NCBI RefSeq assembly: GCF_027172205.1
Contig: NC_070604.1
Location: forward strand, 66,109,023-66,173,022
Source of the DNA: Podarcis raffonei
Lineage: Eukaryota; Chordata; Lepidosauria; Squamata; Lacertidae
DNA length: 64,000 nucleotides
Direction of reading: 5' to 3'
Both the position numbers and the translations under genes were made by a program. The notes below the pieces were generated by a model, which saw only the letters and a program-made list of their open reading frames with translations, was not told where the DNA came from and did not search any database. The first letter of the stretch is position 1, and every line of letters starts with the position of its first letter. Below, piece by piece: positions 50,301-59,520 of this stretch.

Positions 50301-53300
50301 TGATCATCGTCTTCCAAAGCAACCATATTCCAAACTTAAAAATGGAAAGGGTAATGCTGGTGATCAACAAAAGAGGTTTAAAGACTGCCTCAAGGCAAAT
50401 CTAAAAAAATGTGGTATAAACACCAACAATTGGGAAACACTGGCCTGGAGTGCTTCAGTTGGAGAACAGCCTTTACCAAAGGTGTCATGGGCTTTGAAGA
50501 CACTCAAACTCAGGACGCAAGGGAGAAACGTGCTAAGAGGAAGGCACTCTTGGCAAATCCACACCGTGATCAACTCCCGCACGGAAACCAATGTCACCAC
50601 TGTGGAAAGACGTGTGGATCCAGAATTGGCTTCCACAGTCACTTATGGACTAATTGTTAAAACTGTGTTTATAGAAGACAATCTTACTCAGCTACAAGTG
50701 ATCGCCAAAGAAGATGAAGAAGATAATGGGAGACTAGTGTTTCCTCAATAATTTGCTGTATGAGTCACTGCCTTAAGTGTTTAGGTCACTATAGAGTCGA
50801 GAGTCTACTTGTGTTGGGCTGTCTTGATAGCAAATCCTGTTTCTGTATTCCAAGTCAAATCAGCTGCAGGGCTTTTCATAAAACAGATTAGTTTTGGGAT
50901 GCAATGGAAGTATCTTCAGAACACCAATTAGCTCTGGCCTTTCAGAAATTGTATATTTATCAGACCCAAATAATGTTAACAGAGCTTTTGGCTAATTGAT
51001 TCTTGCGCTTCTTGAAGCATGGCAGAGCAGGTTCCATTGAAGGTCCTTACTTACTAATGGTCTGCTGAAATGTCACAGAGGTTATTGGCTTGAAATAAAT
51101 ATAATTTACATTCAGGAAAGAATTGTTAGCCTTTGGGTGGCTAAAATGGAAGGTGAATTAGCACATTGCTTTCAGTGGTTGATCAGTATGTATTGAAAGC
51201 CTAATCTTAGCACAGAATTGTTTTCAGAAATGAATGACTAATCTAGGCTGTCATTTTTCTATCAACTGGAAGAGGAGGTTAGCAAATGAGGCTTCAAAGG
51301 GAGGGGAAGGGATGGAAAATGCCCCCTGCCCAAACCCCTAGACTATTATTACTGTCTCAGGTTTTGTTTGTTTGTTTGTTTGTTTTTCGAATCCTGAAAA
51401 TAAATTTGAGCTGTAGTCTAGAACTGATGTTACAATGGAAGAACACTGAACTGATCTATCTCTGAATTTGTAAGTGGTCTACAATGCAGTTTACAGAGTG
51501 GTTTATAATATAATACTGCTGCTGCTGCTGCTGCTACTACTACTACTAATTTTATTATTTATATCCCGACAATCTGGCTGGGTTCCGCCAGCCACTCTGG
51601 GCAGCTTATAGCATATCTAAAAACATAATAAAAACATCAAGCATAAAAAACCTCCTGATACAGGCCTGCCTTTAGATGTCTTCTAAAAGTTGTGTAATTC
51701 TTTATCTTCTTGACATCTGAAGGGAGGATGTTTCACGGGGGGGGGGCACCACTACTGAGAAGGCCCTCTGTCTAATGGTTCCCTATAACTTCACTTTTCG
51801 CAGTGAGGGAACCAGCAGAAGACCCTCAGAGGAGGACCTCAGTGTCTGGGCCAAGACCGTTTAGGGCTTTAAAGGTCAGCACCAACACTTTGAATTGTGC
51901 TCGGAAACATAGTGGGATCCACTGAAGATCTTTTAGGACTGGGGTTATATAGTGTCGGTGGCCACTCCCAGTCACCGGTCTAGCTGCTGCATTTCTGGAT
52001 TAGTTGTAGTTTCTGAGTCACCTTCAAAGGCAGCCCCACGTAGAGCGCATTGCAGTAGCCCAAGTAGGAGATAACTAGAGCATGCACCACTCTGGTGAGA
52101 CAGTCTGCGGGCAGGTAGGGTCTTAGCCTGCATACCAGATGGAGCTGGTAGACAGCTGCCCTGGACATAGAAAGGGTTTCAGTTTTAGATGTATAATGCA
52201 AAATAAAAAGTTGAACACATGGAACAAACATATGGAAACTCTGATTAAATGATAACTATTCTACAAAAATATTCTAATAAAAATATTTCTAAAACATTTA
52301 TAGTTTTGTAGAATGTAGAACAGAGTGGGCTATTTTATGAATTCAGCAGAAACTGTAGATTTTTAAAATGGAGTGCCACCTGTGTTCTTCTAAAATCAGT
52401 AATAAAGAAGTCCTATGAATTTTAAGAAAAATATGTGTGACGCGGCAGCTAAAAAAGCCAATGCAATTCTGGGCTGCATCAATAGGAGTATAGCATCTAG
52501 ATCAAGGGAAGTAATAGTGCCACTGTATTCTGCTCTGGTCAGACCTCACCTGGAGTACTGTGTCCAGTTCTGGGCACCACAGTTCAAGAAGGACACTGAC
52601 AAACTGGAACGTGTCCAGAGGAGGGCAACCAAAATGGTCAAAGGCCTGGAAACGATGCCTTATGAGGAACGGCTAAGGGAGCTGGGCATGTTTAGCCTGG
52701 AGAAGAGGAGGTTAAGGGGTGATATGATAGCCATGTTCAAATATATAAAAGGATGTCACATAGAGGAGGGAGAAAGGTTGTTTTCTGCTGCTCCAGAGAA
52801 GCGGACACGGAGCAATGGATCCAAACTACAAGAAAGAAGATTCCACCTAAACATTAGGAAGAACTTCCTGACAGTAAGAGCTGTTCGACAGTGGAATTTG
52901 CTGGCAAGGAGTGTGGTGGAGTCTCCTTCTTTGGAGGTCTTTAAGCAGAGGCTTGACAACCATATGTCAGGAGTGCTCTGATGGTGTTTCCTGCTTGGCA
53001 GGGGGTTGGACTCGATGGCCCTTGTGGTCTCTTCCAACTCTATGATTCTATGATTCTATGTTGTTGTTTATCCAAGGATATGGGGAAATATTGTTGTGTC
53101 TCTTTATTCACTATCAAACTTTATCTGGAGGACTTATGCCCAAAGGCTGGTGGGCCAGCTTTCAAGAATTTACCCTACTTGTCCACATGTAAAATGATGT
53201 GATCAGAATTACTCCTGTTTTCATGTTCCCAGAGTTTTGCTGAAAGAAGCTAGAGCCTTGCAGCTGCCAATCTGTCTGTAAAGCTGCCAAGAAGCAGCAG

Positions 53301-56137
53301 TTAATTTACGGGAAGGGAGGAGAGGGCCAGCAAAAATCCTGAACAACAGCACGCGCAGAATTATTCTGAGCATGACAGTGCTGTACTGATGGAAAGTGAC
53401 TAGGCACAATTCATTTTAGGATTCATGTACCTTTAGCAGTTGTGTGATAGCATGGATGTCAATAGATGTAGCCTCTTTCACCCTTGAAGCATTGGAGCAC
53501 AGGGGTTCCAACAGAATTTTCTGTCCCCTGTCCACTGTGTGTGGTTTAGGCCCTCTGTCCAACTTGCAAAAGAGGAGAGAGATTTGCATAACATTTACAG
53601 ATGCTTTATGTAATATGCAAATTTGTAACCTCTTTTGCAGGTGGATTGGAGGGTCCAAAAAATAAATCTTCTGCCACACACATAACAAAATGTCTGACAG
53701 ACAGAATGTCAGCAGGTGAAGCTTTCCCCAATTGTATGTCCATACTATAAAATGCTTAACCTATTGAATTTTTAGCTGCCATTCAGCTCTTAAAGACACA
53801 AGAACCCTGCTTTTCCCCAATGCCAACCCTAAACCTACACTGCGACCCTGTACTCTCTTACCTGGGAATAAACCCTATTAAACAGCAAAGACTCATCAGT
53901 AGACATGTATATATATATATATATTTTAAAATATATTTATTAAGATTTTCAAATTTAATACAATAAAAAAGAATCAAAAAGGAAAAAGCAAAAAAGATTA
54001 AAAACACATAAAGTTCACAATACCTATTTTTCAATAACATATTTCCCTGACCTCCCTTTCTTGTATTCCAGTTCAAATTGTTAATTCAGCAAATCCTTAT
54101 CCATAATTTTTAACCTATTTCTATACTTAATTTAACATATTATTATTTTACTTTTTCTCTTTCATCCATTTCCTCAATTTATTTTTGCTAACCTTATTTT
54201 CATTTAATTTAGTTCATTTTAAAAAACCAATTTTACCTTATCCAAACTTAAACATCAATACTTATACATCAATACACATTCTTAAAACATTCTTTCTAAA
54301 GTCGACCCAAATTCCCTTCCACGAATTTCCCAATTTTCATACACATTACAAAAACAAAATAAAAACAAAACACATTATAATTATGTACCCTTTGGATTCC
54401 CAAGCCCCACCCCCCTTTCCTGGTTTCAGTCCCCAACAAATGTCCATCAGTCTTAATCTAGTATTAGTGTAGACATGTATAAAATTCAGCTGCAATAATG
54501 AATTCTTGATGCATGTCTGGTCTTTAGCTTTAAATGTGCTTTGCAAAGTTTTCCCATTTGTTATTTTGCAGTGGGTGGGATTCTACAGCATCCACCTGCA
54601 CTTGTTGTGTGGCAGGATTTGCAGAAAACAACTTCTAGAGTACTGTACTAAAATTAACCCATCACCAGGAAACGTGCATCTCTAGTTTCTAGGCAAAAAA
54701 GGAAGGGCAAACTATAGAAATTTCAAGGAGTACAAAATGGGACAGAAGCAGGAAAAGTGCATTAAGGACAAAGTGAAAAGAGTGGATCCCAAGGACCCAG
54801 GGATCTCTATCACCTGGCGTTCAAACTCCTTAATAACCTTTCTGACCTCACTTATTGTCTAAAACACTGAAAGATGGGAGCAGCCAGGTTGGCTCATTTC
54901 ACATAAATTGCTTAGAAGGGTGCCTGCAGAATTTGCTTCATAACTTTCCAGGAGGGATCAATTCTTCCTCCCCCCCCCAAAAAAATACAACTCAGACTAA
55001 CTTGTATTCCCTCTTCTAAACTTTCACAAATGTTAGAGGCATAGGAGTCCTCTCCTTGAATGCAAGACTAGAGAATCATTTTCTGTCTGTCATGGCCACA
55101 TTCTCACAGAGGTAATCTTTGTGATGGTGAGTGGCACCAAAGCCAGTGGTGGAAAGTTTGCAGCGTTATAGAGTGTTGTGTGTTTGTTTTCGCCGTAATC
55201 CCTCCATCTCATTTTCTCTCTTGCCACAAGTTTGAGCTGATTACTTGCAGAGGATTTTCCCTTCTCCTTTCCTCCCTCCATTTTTATTTGTGCCTCTCCT
55301 CCCACTTTTTGCTCCCTCGCTCTTTCCCCACTGTGGGCTCCCCCAGCCTACATGAAGGAGGGCTGGCGTTTGTGTTTCTTAGGGTTCATCCTTGCTCCTC
55401 AAGAAAGCCTGCATTCCTTAGACCAGGAAAATTGGGTTTTAAAAAGTCACCCAGATACTTTCTCTCTCAGTTTAGACTATTATTAAAACTGGGGATATCC
55501 GTAGTAGCCTAAAATCACAAGCCTTACATGGTAGTTTATTATAACCATAGCTGTCAACTTTTCCCTTTTTTTAAGGGACATTCCCTTATTCTGAATAGGA
55601 TTCCTCACAAGAAAAGGGAAAAGTTGACAGCTATGATTATAACCAGCAAATTTATATTAATCTTTTAAAGAACGTATTTCAATAAGTGATACCCATTGAG
55701 GCCAGCAATTTCAGGAATTTCCAACCAGGTACTTTAACACTGTATTATCTATTCTAAAATCTATAACTATCACAAAGGTGGTGTGCAAGTCCAGGCCAGT
55801 TCTTATTACTAACATTGATTCAATAGAAAAGGCGACTTCGTATTTTTTTAAAAAAACCTGTTAAGGTATCTATACTGAACCTTTGCCACAATGCACAGAA
55901 ACATCAAAGTGTGCCACAAGCTATGTTTTCAAAGCTACATTATGACAAACACATTTAAACTGTAGATATGACAAAGATAAATTTGGAATTGGACCAATAA
56001 TACCACAGCAGATCTAGACACTGTTTCAAAGTAGATTCCTCCTGAGAGAACTCACCCTCCCCAGTGTTGGTCCCGCTTGAAGACATCAGCAGAGAAGCCG
56101 CCAAGAGGGCAGAGAAGGGCATTTTGCAAGGTGCCAT
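36078..56137 (-). CDS. ZP-domain type I membrane glycoprotein (gene span, eight exons)
   Basis: I built this gene from eight minus-strand exons whose GT/AG borders and phases fit, apart from one join discussed separately. The order is a signal peptide, a ZP-N half with the four usual cysteines (IIC, PAC, DCG, FAC), a ZP-C half (CPQF, LHC, QIC, ACKPNC), a furin-like RTKR/E site, an external hydrophobic patch (MVSYGPI), a transmembrane helix and a tail of about 27 residues. The length would be about 360-390 residues. ZP modules polymerise into extracellular filaments after furin cleavage, as in uromodulin, GP2 or tectorins. Sequons INET, NFT, NIT and NFS suggest N-glycosylation. It is closest in layout to ZP-only proteins, but I cannot assign an orthologue. 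Confidence 0.8.
36452..36600 (-). repeat. tRNA-derived SINE fragment
   Basis: This is a reverse copy of the family at 6108. It has 'ttggtccatctagcccagtg' at one end and 'ccctggagatgctgaatac' near the B-box side. It lies in the last intron of the ZP gene. Confidence 0.6.
37005..37122 (-). CDS. ZP gene exon 7: furin site and hydrophobic patch
   Basis: The exon lies between an acceptor 'ttttttctag' and a donor gtaagt. It encodes [17 protein letters not shown] with a consensus furin site (R-T-K-R), then [14 protein letters not shown], which has the spacing and hydrophobicity of the external patch that holds ZP precursors inactive until cleavage. It enters in phase zero from exon 6 (ends ACKP) and leaves after one base. 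Confidence 0.85.
37302..37675 (+). repeat. Sauria-type SINE with BovB-like tail
   Basis: The tRNA-like head reads 'gtggcgctgtggtctaaacc' and 'ggttcgaatcccc' (B box). The body has 'gctcccattgctctgtcc', 'catgctggccacatgacccg' and 'gagatgagcgccgcacccc', and the end is 'ggggccctttacctttt'. This is the squamate-specific Sauria SINE family. The copy is nearly full length and is the strongest single taxonomic marker in the window. Confidence 0.92.
38056..38572 (+). mobile_element. BovB LINE (RTE clade), 3' end
   Basis: The frame at 38059-38400 reads [49 protein letters not shown] and [14 protein letters not shown], the C-terminal end of a BovB reverse transcriptase. The untranslated tail ends 'gagtcggacacgacgaaatg'. 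It is 5'-truncated, and the frame fails in the last part. It lies 380 bases from a Sauria SINE, whose tail is related to BovB. Confidence 0.9.
38713..39184. mobile_element. Tc1/mariner-like MITE, GC-rich, with inner palindromes
   Basis: The ends 'ccgtatttttcgccc' and 'gggcgaaaaatacgg' are inverse, with TA outside on each side. The interior is much more GC-rich than the surroundings and repeats segments in inverse or direct order (for example 'caagccgtgggagcccggcg' occurs twice, and 'gaggggtcagtgtgcactga' is self-inverse). There is no coding frame. A sister copy is at 42011. Confidence 0.85.
39340..39538 (-). repeat. tRNA-derived SINE, nearly full
   Basis: This is the best copy of the family. 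Read on the minus strand, the head carries 'gctatagctcatagttagaa' and 'ggtcccgggttcaatc' (B box), and the body and end finish with 'gctgcctatgttccta'. The middle has 'ggaaagccactgtcacag'. Confidence 0.75.
41494..41662 (-). CDS. ZP gene exon 6: ZP-C core
   Basis: Between acceptor 'tcctgcatag' and donor gtaagt, the exon reads [32 protein letters not shown] and [20 protein letters not shown]. This matches the ZP-C pattern C-P, ENG-like, F-x-FKF, V-x-LHC-x-V-x-IC and C-x-P known from uromodulin and relatives. It needs two bases from the exon before it (the first complete codon is TGC) and ends in phase zero. Confidence 0.88.
42011..42490. mobile_element. Tc1/mariner-like MITE, GC-rich (second copy)
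   Basis: The ends 'ctgtatttttcgcccta' and 'tagggcaaaaatacgg', with TA on both sides, match the element at 38713. The interior shares the 'ccgagcttcccccgacccc' block and the 'cgcacacacatttcccc' block, but the middle palindromes differ in sequence and length. Confidence 0.85.
44107..44284 (-). CDS. ZP gene exon 5 (3' border uncertain)
   Basis: The acceptor 'ttgtttgtggcag' gives perfect phase from exon 4 (R split as AG|G). The reading is [39 protein letters not shown] and ESLMNLRIE. The frame stays open only for VLDR and then meets TAG, just where a ZP-C half should present its C-x-A-T-P block. No good donor is visible. A weak GAG|gtgttg is assumed here. The exon is real by sequence, but its end and the join to exon 6 are unresolved. 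Confidence 0.7.
44362..44400. repeat. (CA)n/(CG)n microsatellite
   Basis: CA units with a short CG-containing interruption lie about 80 bases from exon 5 of the ZP gene. Confidence 0.9.
45321..45481 (-). CDS. ZP gene exon 4: end of ZP-N
   Basis: Between acceptor 'ttactaacttgcag' and donor gtaagc the exon reads [35 protein letters not shown] and [17 protein letters not shown] carries the fourth ZP-N cysteine, and the CGTRM/DSDG join with exon 3 reproduces the usual CGT-x-x-x-S-x-G motif of ZP modules. It enters in phase zero and leaves after two bases. Confidence 0.88.
45629..45764. mobile_element. hAT-like palindromic MITE with 8-bp target duplication
   Basis: The halves 'cctccagatgttttgggact' and 'gtcccaaaacatctggag' are inverse. 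The ends are 'caggcgtagg' and 'cctacacctg'. Flanking octamers aactagag and aattagag differ at one base, as expected of a hAT insertion. Confidence 0.8.
46213..46350. mobile_element. hAT-like palindromic MITE
   Basis: The ends 'cagcctttctcaacctgtgg' and 'ccacaggttgagaaccgctg' are inverse, and the centre has 'acaactcccatca' and its inverse. It is the same broad group as 45629 with a different end sequence. No clear target duplication. Confidence 0.75.
46654..46758 (-). CDS. ZP gene exon 3: ZP-N middle
   Basis: Between acceptor 'tttttcctttgcag' and donor gtaata the 35 codons read [18 protein letters not shown] and [11 protein letters not shown]. These carry the second and third cysteines of ZP-N with normal spacing and the CGT motif. 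Both borders are in phase zero. Confidence 0.9.
47482..47740. mobile_element. Tigger-like MITE (259 bp)
   Basis: The ends 'cagtggtacctcagg' and 'cccgaggtaccactg' are inverse and lie between TA dinucleotides. The segment 'ctgttcttaacctgaaa' is repeated in tandem near the left end. Same family as 6795. Confidence 0.85.
48086..48180 (-). CDS. ZP gene exon 2: start of the ZP module
   Basis: Between acceptor 'tttttatatacag' and donor gtaagt the exon reads [20 protein letters not shown] and [11 protein letters not shown]. This is the first beta-strand and first cysteine of ZP-N (C-T-x-D/E-x-I/V). It needs one base from exon 1, which exon 1 supplies (G + AC = Asp), and ends in phase zero. Confidence 0.85.
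48403..48655 (-). repeat. MIR/CORE-like tRNA-derived SINE, nearly full
   Basis: Read on the minus strand: head 'gtgtggtgtagtggttaaga' (A box), 'accgggtttgcttccc' (B box), body 'ttgggccagtcacac', tail 'tcaaatccaaactcttcttc'. It is the least decayed copy of the family at 1183 and 11205. Confidence 0.8.
49078..49098. repeat. poly-T tract
   Basis: About 21 T residues. It could be the poly-A tail of a reverse retroposon, but no body could be identified next to it. Confidence 0.8.
49860..50745 (+). mobile_element. Non-LTR retrotransposon (LINE), C-terminal part with zinc motif
   Basis: The first block reads [40 protein letters not shown] and [20 protein letters not shown], the thumb region of a LINE reverse transcriptase. 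After two frame changes it reads [18 protein letters not shown] and [16 protein letters not shown]. In a third frame it has [20 protein letters not shown], a C-terminal zinc motif. It differs from the BovB, CR1 and L2 copies here, and I leave the clade open. Confidence 0.8.
51365..51387. repeat. (GTTT)n microsatellite
   Basis: Five to six units in the first intron of the ZP gene. Confidence 0.85.
51514..51546. repeat. (CTG)n(CTA)n microsatellite
   Basis: Six CTG units pass into about five CTA/ACT units at the tail of the reverse LINE that follows. Confidence 0.85.
51530..52185 (-). mobile_element. CR1/L2-clade LINE 3' end (reverse)
   Basis: Read on the minus strand this copy has the C-terminal RT segment [40 protein letters not shown] and [14 protein letters not shown], then non-coding sequence with 'ctttaaagccctaaacgg' and the end 'cagccagattgtcgggata'. 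Same family as 3160 and 58715. Confidence 0.85.
52395..53066 (+). mobile_element. CR1 LINE, 3' end with open frame
   Basis: An unbroken frame of 188 codons (52415-52981) reads [56 protein letters not shown] and [20 protein letters not shown], the classic C-terminal region of CR1 reverse transcriptase. Its 3' UTR has 'ttggactcgatggccctt' and ends in short 'attctatg' repeats, the CR1 signature. The copy is 5'-truncated but otherwise well kept, so it is fairly young. Confidence 0.95.
53905..54470 (-). repeat. AT-rich stretch, possible reverse LINE 3' UTR
   Basis: It starts with (TA)n and T-rich sequence and is very low in GC for over 500 bases, ending near 'ccctttcctggtttcagtcc'. The polypyrimidine bias on one strand would fit an A-rich LINE 3' UTR in reverse. 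No protein signal is seen, so this is a guess. Confidence 0.3.
55546..55635. mobile_element. 90-bp hAT-like MITE with perfect 8-bp target duplication
   Basis: The ends 'catagctgtcaacttttccc' and its near-perfect inverse flank a short loop. The octamer attataac occurs directly on both sides (55538-55545 and 55636-55643), exactly the 8-base duplication of hAT insertions. Confidence 0.88.
56056..56137 (-). CDS. ZP gene exon 1: signal peptide
   Basis: From the ATG at 56137 the exon reads [20 protein letters not shown], a short basic N-region and a hydrophobic core typical of a signal peptide, then SGTNTGE, and ends at a donor gtgagt after one base. It joins exon 2 in the correct phase. Upstream in-frame codons up to 56164 contain only a GTG, so this ATG is the preferred start. 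It is the weakest link in the gene because it lies 7.9 kb from exon 2 and is supported only by phase, donor and signal peptide. Confidence 0.65.
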
Positions 56138-56535
56138 CACAACCGAAGTTTCCTCAAAGAGCACCAGCCAGGAACTTGAACAGAGACTTCCCGCCCTTTC
56201 AACTTTGTCTCTTGGATGAGGGTGTGGTGTAAATGGTTCCTCACAGCTTTTACCCTGTGGTGTTTCCCCCCTCCCTTTCTAAACTTGAATGCCTCCTGCC
56301 TGAAGACGCAAGGGCGTTCTGGGTCCAACAATAGGATTCCACAGAGATAGCCACTGGAGACCATGATTACTCACGCCAAAGTCACCACCTATTTTAGAGC
56401 TGAATTCTCCCCAAGAAGAAAACCCTTTCCCCCCACCTCACATTTTTGTCTTTACTATAGCAGCCGCTTAGCACGTCCTTTATCTGGGAGAAGGAGGACC
56501 TCCCTCGACTCCCTTTGGGAGTCTCCCTCTGGGTG

Positions 56536-56542
56536 TTTTATA
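56536..56542 (-). promoter_or_regulatory. TATA box, ZP gene (candidate)
   Basis: TATAAAA occurs on the minus strand about 400 bases upstream of the ZP gene start codon. There is no CpG island here, unlike EPM2A and FBXO30, which fits a tissue-restricted gene. Confidence 0.35.
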
Positions 56543-56649
56543 TGCTTCCATTCTGCTCTGCAGAAGGGCAGTAAATGATTTACAGCTCCTTGTTTATTTA
56601 TGCATTCATTTAGGTTGTTGTTGTTTCTTGGGAATAAAGGCACAAAATA

Positions 56650-58700
56650 ACAGAAGACACTAACACCATCCCCACAGAAGACAAAGCATAAGTTGGAAAT
56701 AATGTCCTAATTTTTTCGATGGGCAATGTAAATAAATAAATGCCTTTCTAAAAGAAGCGAGAGTTTTCTCAGAGGAAAAAAGCAGCATCACTTTCAAAAT
56801 GATGCTATTAACCTGAAAGAATGTGTACTTCTCTCAAGTCACTGTTTTTCGTTATTTTCAGGCAATGACCCCAACCATTTCTATGGGAAGAATTTCAGGG
56901 GGAAATACAGCGGCTATAGCTGCCTGTAGAATATGAGGGAAACAAACCTAAAGATTTAACAGGCCCAATATAATGATGGATTTTCAAGAGTTGCCAAGCC
57001 TCTTTTTGAATTGTCTGTTGCAGCCCATGGAATTGTATTGGATCTAACTACTCTTGGAGTTTTGTGTTAATGAGTTTTAGAGGGCAGGTGTTCACCCACA
57101 GCAGTACTATGAGGTAAAAGGATTTTGGAAGATTATCAGTAGAGAATGATGCCAAAATATCATTCAGGATCCAAATGACGGTGAAACTAGTTCCGAGAGA
57201 CCCTAGATTCTCACACCCAATTCTGCCAATCAAACTGCTTTTGAATCTGAGTTTTCAGAAGATGCTTGCAATCTAGTGTTTGGAAAGGAGGTGACCAGTT
57301 GTTCAAAAGAGAGAACAAAAAAATCCACAGTTAGTGCAACTCAGAATGTAAAAAATAAATAAATAATGTCAGTTGGACCACTCAAGGGCAAGTAGTACAA
57401 TAACAATTTTATTTAGTATATAGTTATGTGTAATGCTTTAGCGCTGAATGCTGTAGGAATAGCAATAAAAGTTGCAATCCCATTAACGCTTATTTTGGAC
57501 TAAGCTCCCTTGACCTCAGTGGTGCTTACTTCTGAGTAAATATGAAGATTAGGGCTTAAAGCTAATAAAGATGATTTAGGAAGGAAATCCACTACCATTA
57601 GTTGATCAAATTTTGGACTAATTCAGTGGGAACATTCCTCCCGATACAAATAGCAGCATTGGAAGGTGGAGAATCATGGTGAGATCATGGTGGCAGGGTG
57701 CTTGTGAGAGTGTGTAATTAAAGTATTTGTATTTAATGTCACATTGATAGTTTGGCCCTTTTACTGCTAGTCTTGGATCCAAGACTAAACATGTGCAGTT
57801 AACAATTTCTTGCACTCCCTGCATCTCATTGGTACTCAAAGACGGCAAATGATTAGCTTTCTCTGACCGTAGTCTACTTGCAGGCACAACAAACTCTTAA
57901 TTCAACTGGGAAAAGGAAGAATTAAAAGCCTTGTTTGTGTTTTAATCTAGGCAAACTTCCTCCTTTTGTCAGCAGGAGGAATCCCTTAGTTAACCTAGCC
58001 AGGAATGGCAACTCCAGACATTACGATCACAGTAACTAGGTTACAAAGTTAGTAACAGAAAGGCTATTCCCAGGAGCAATGGTTCCAAACTGAACTCTGG
58101 AACCACTTTCATTATAGAACTCTAAGGAATGTAAATCTTCAAACTCTCAAACCCTCTCCTTTCTTCAGTGTACTATATAATTTAAACTCAGCAATGGACC
58201 AAGTTAAATATGATGTTTTGGATGCTCCAGACAAAAGAGCTAGTATTCAACCTGTGTCCATTAGTGGTTTATAAGATAAGCCACCTCTTTCTTGAATATA
58301 TTGACTGATGAGAAAGATGAGGCATCTTCACAGTCAACAGTCTGCTTGACACTTTAATGTGAACACATATTTAGGTTTATTAGATTTCTTAGGTACCCTT
58401 TTTTGAAAAAAAAAGGGGGAAAGATGCAAGGCATGTTACAGTAAATAAAATACATGAAAGTAAAAACAAGAACAGTACAACAGTCATAATGTACAAAAAC
58501 CACACTATCTCCCCATCCCCAAGTGAGAAATTACTGGGAATAATCCAGTCAGGGTTCTGGATTGCAGCCTAAAACATTTTAAAGCTGGCTTATGTTATGG
58601 CTCAAGGAGGATAAAAATAACTTACTTAGATTGTCACTTGTCTGAAGTATGATCTTGCCTACAAAGGTAGGCAGGTCGCAATGAAAGACTGAACAGAAAT
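56650..58700. other. No gene recognised
   Basis: AT-rich sequence on the far side of the ZP gene without a long or familiar open frame and without a clear repeat. Confidence 0.5.
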
Positions 58701-58714
58701 CAGTGGTGTTTCCA

Positions 58715-59520
58715 TCTTACAGCAGTGGACAAAATTGTGACCCACAACAATTTATTCCAAATCCTCAACAAATCATGCATGAAGAAGCCATTTCAGGTTC
58801 ATGAGGACCAGGTGTGCAACCTGGGGGTCATTTTGGATTCACAGCTGCCCATGGAGGCACAGGTTAATTCCATGTCCAGGGCAGCTGTCTACCAGCTCTA
58901 CCTGTTACACAGGCTGAGACCCTACCTGCCTGCGCACTGTCATGCCAGAGTGGTGCATGCTCTAGTTATCTCACGCTTGGACTACTGCAATGCGCTCTAT
59001 GTGGGGCTATCTTTGAAGGTGACTTGGAAACTACAACTAATCTAGAATACGGCAGCTAGACTGGTGACTGGGAGCAGCCACTAGGACCATATAACACCAG
59101 TCCTAAAGGATCTACACTGGCTCCCGGTACATTTCCGAGCACAATTCAAAGTGTTGGCGCTGACCTTTAAAGCCCCAAATGACCTTGGTCATGTATACCC
59201 AAATGAGCACCCTCACCCCCATCATTCAGCCTGGACACTGAGGTCCAGCTCCAAGGGCCTTCTGGCAGTTTCCTCATTCCAAGAAGTGAGGTTACAGGGA
59301 ACCAGACAGAGGGCCCCTGGTAGTGGGGCTCACACTGTGGAACACCTTCTCATCACATGTTGAGATAAATAACTATACAACTTTTAGAAGACATCTGAAG
59401 AAGACATTTAATGTTTGATAGATCTATTTTTATATCTGTTGGAAGCTGCCCAGAGTGGCTGGGGCAACTCAGTCAAATGGGTACGGTACAAAATTATTAT
59501 TATTATTATCATTATTATTA
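58715..59520 (+). mobile_element. CR1/L2-clade LINE 3' end
   Basis: The frame reads [40 protein letters not shown] and, in a second block, LALTFKAPNDLGHVY with LRSSSKGLLAVSSFQEVRLQ. The terminal 'cccagagtggctggggcaac' runs into (ATT)n. It is the fourth copy of this family in the window. Confidence 0.88.

Noticed and set aside
55180-55512. 110-codon ORF on the plus strand
   Set aside because: It is hydrophobic and Ser/Phe-rich owing to pyrimidine-rich sequence, has no known motif and lies in the first intron of the ZP gene.
56137-56164. Earlier start for the ZP gene at 56164
   Set aside because: That codon is GTG, not ATG. The first ATG at 56137 leads directly into the signal peptide.
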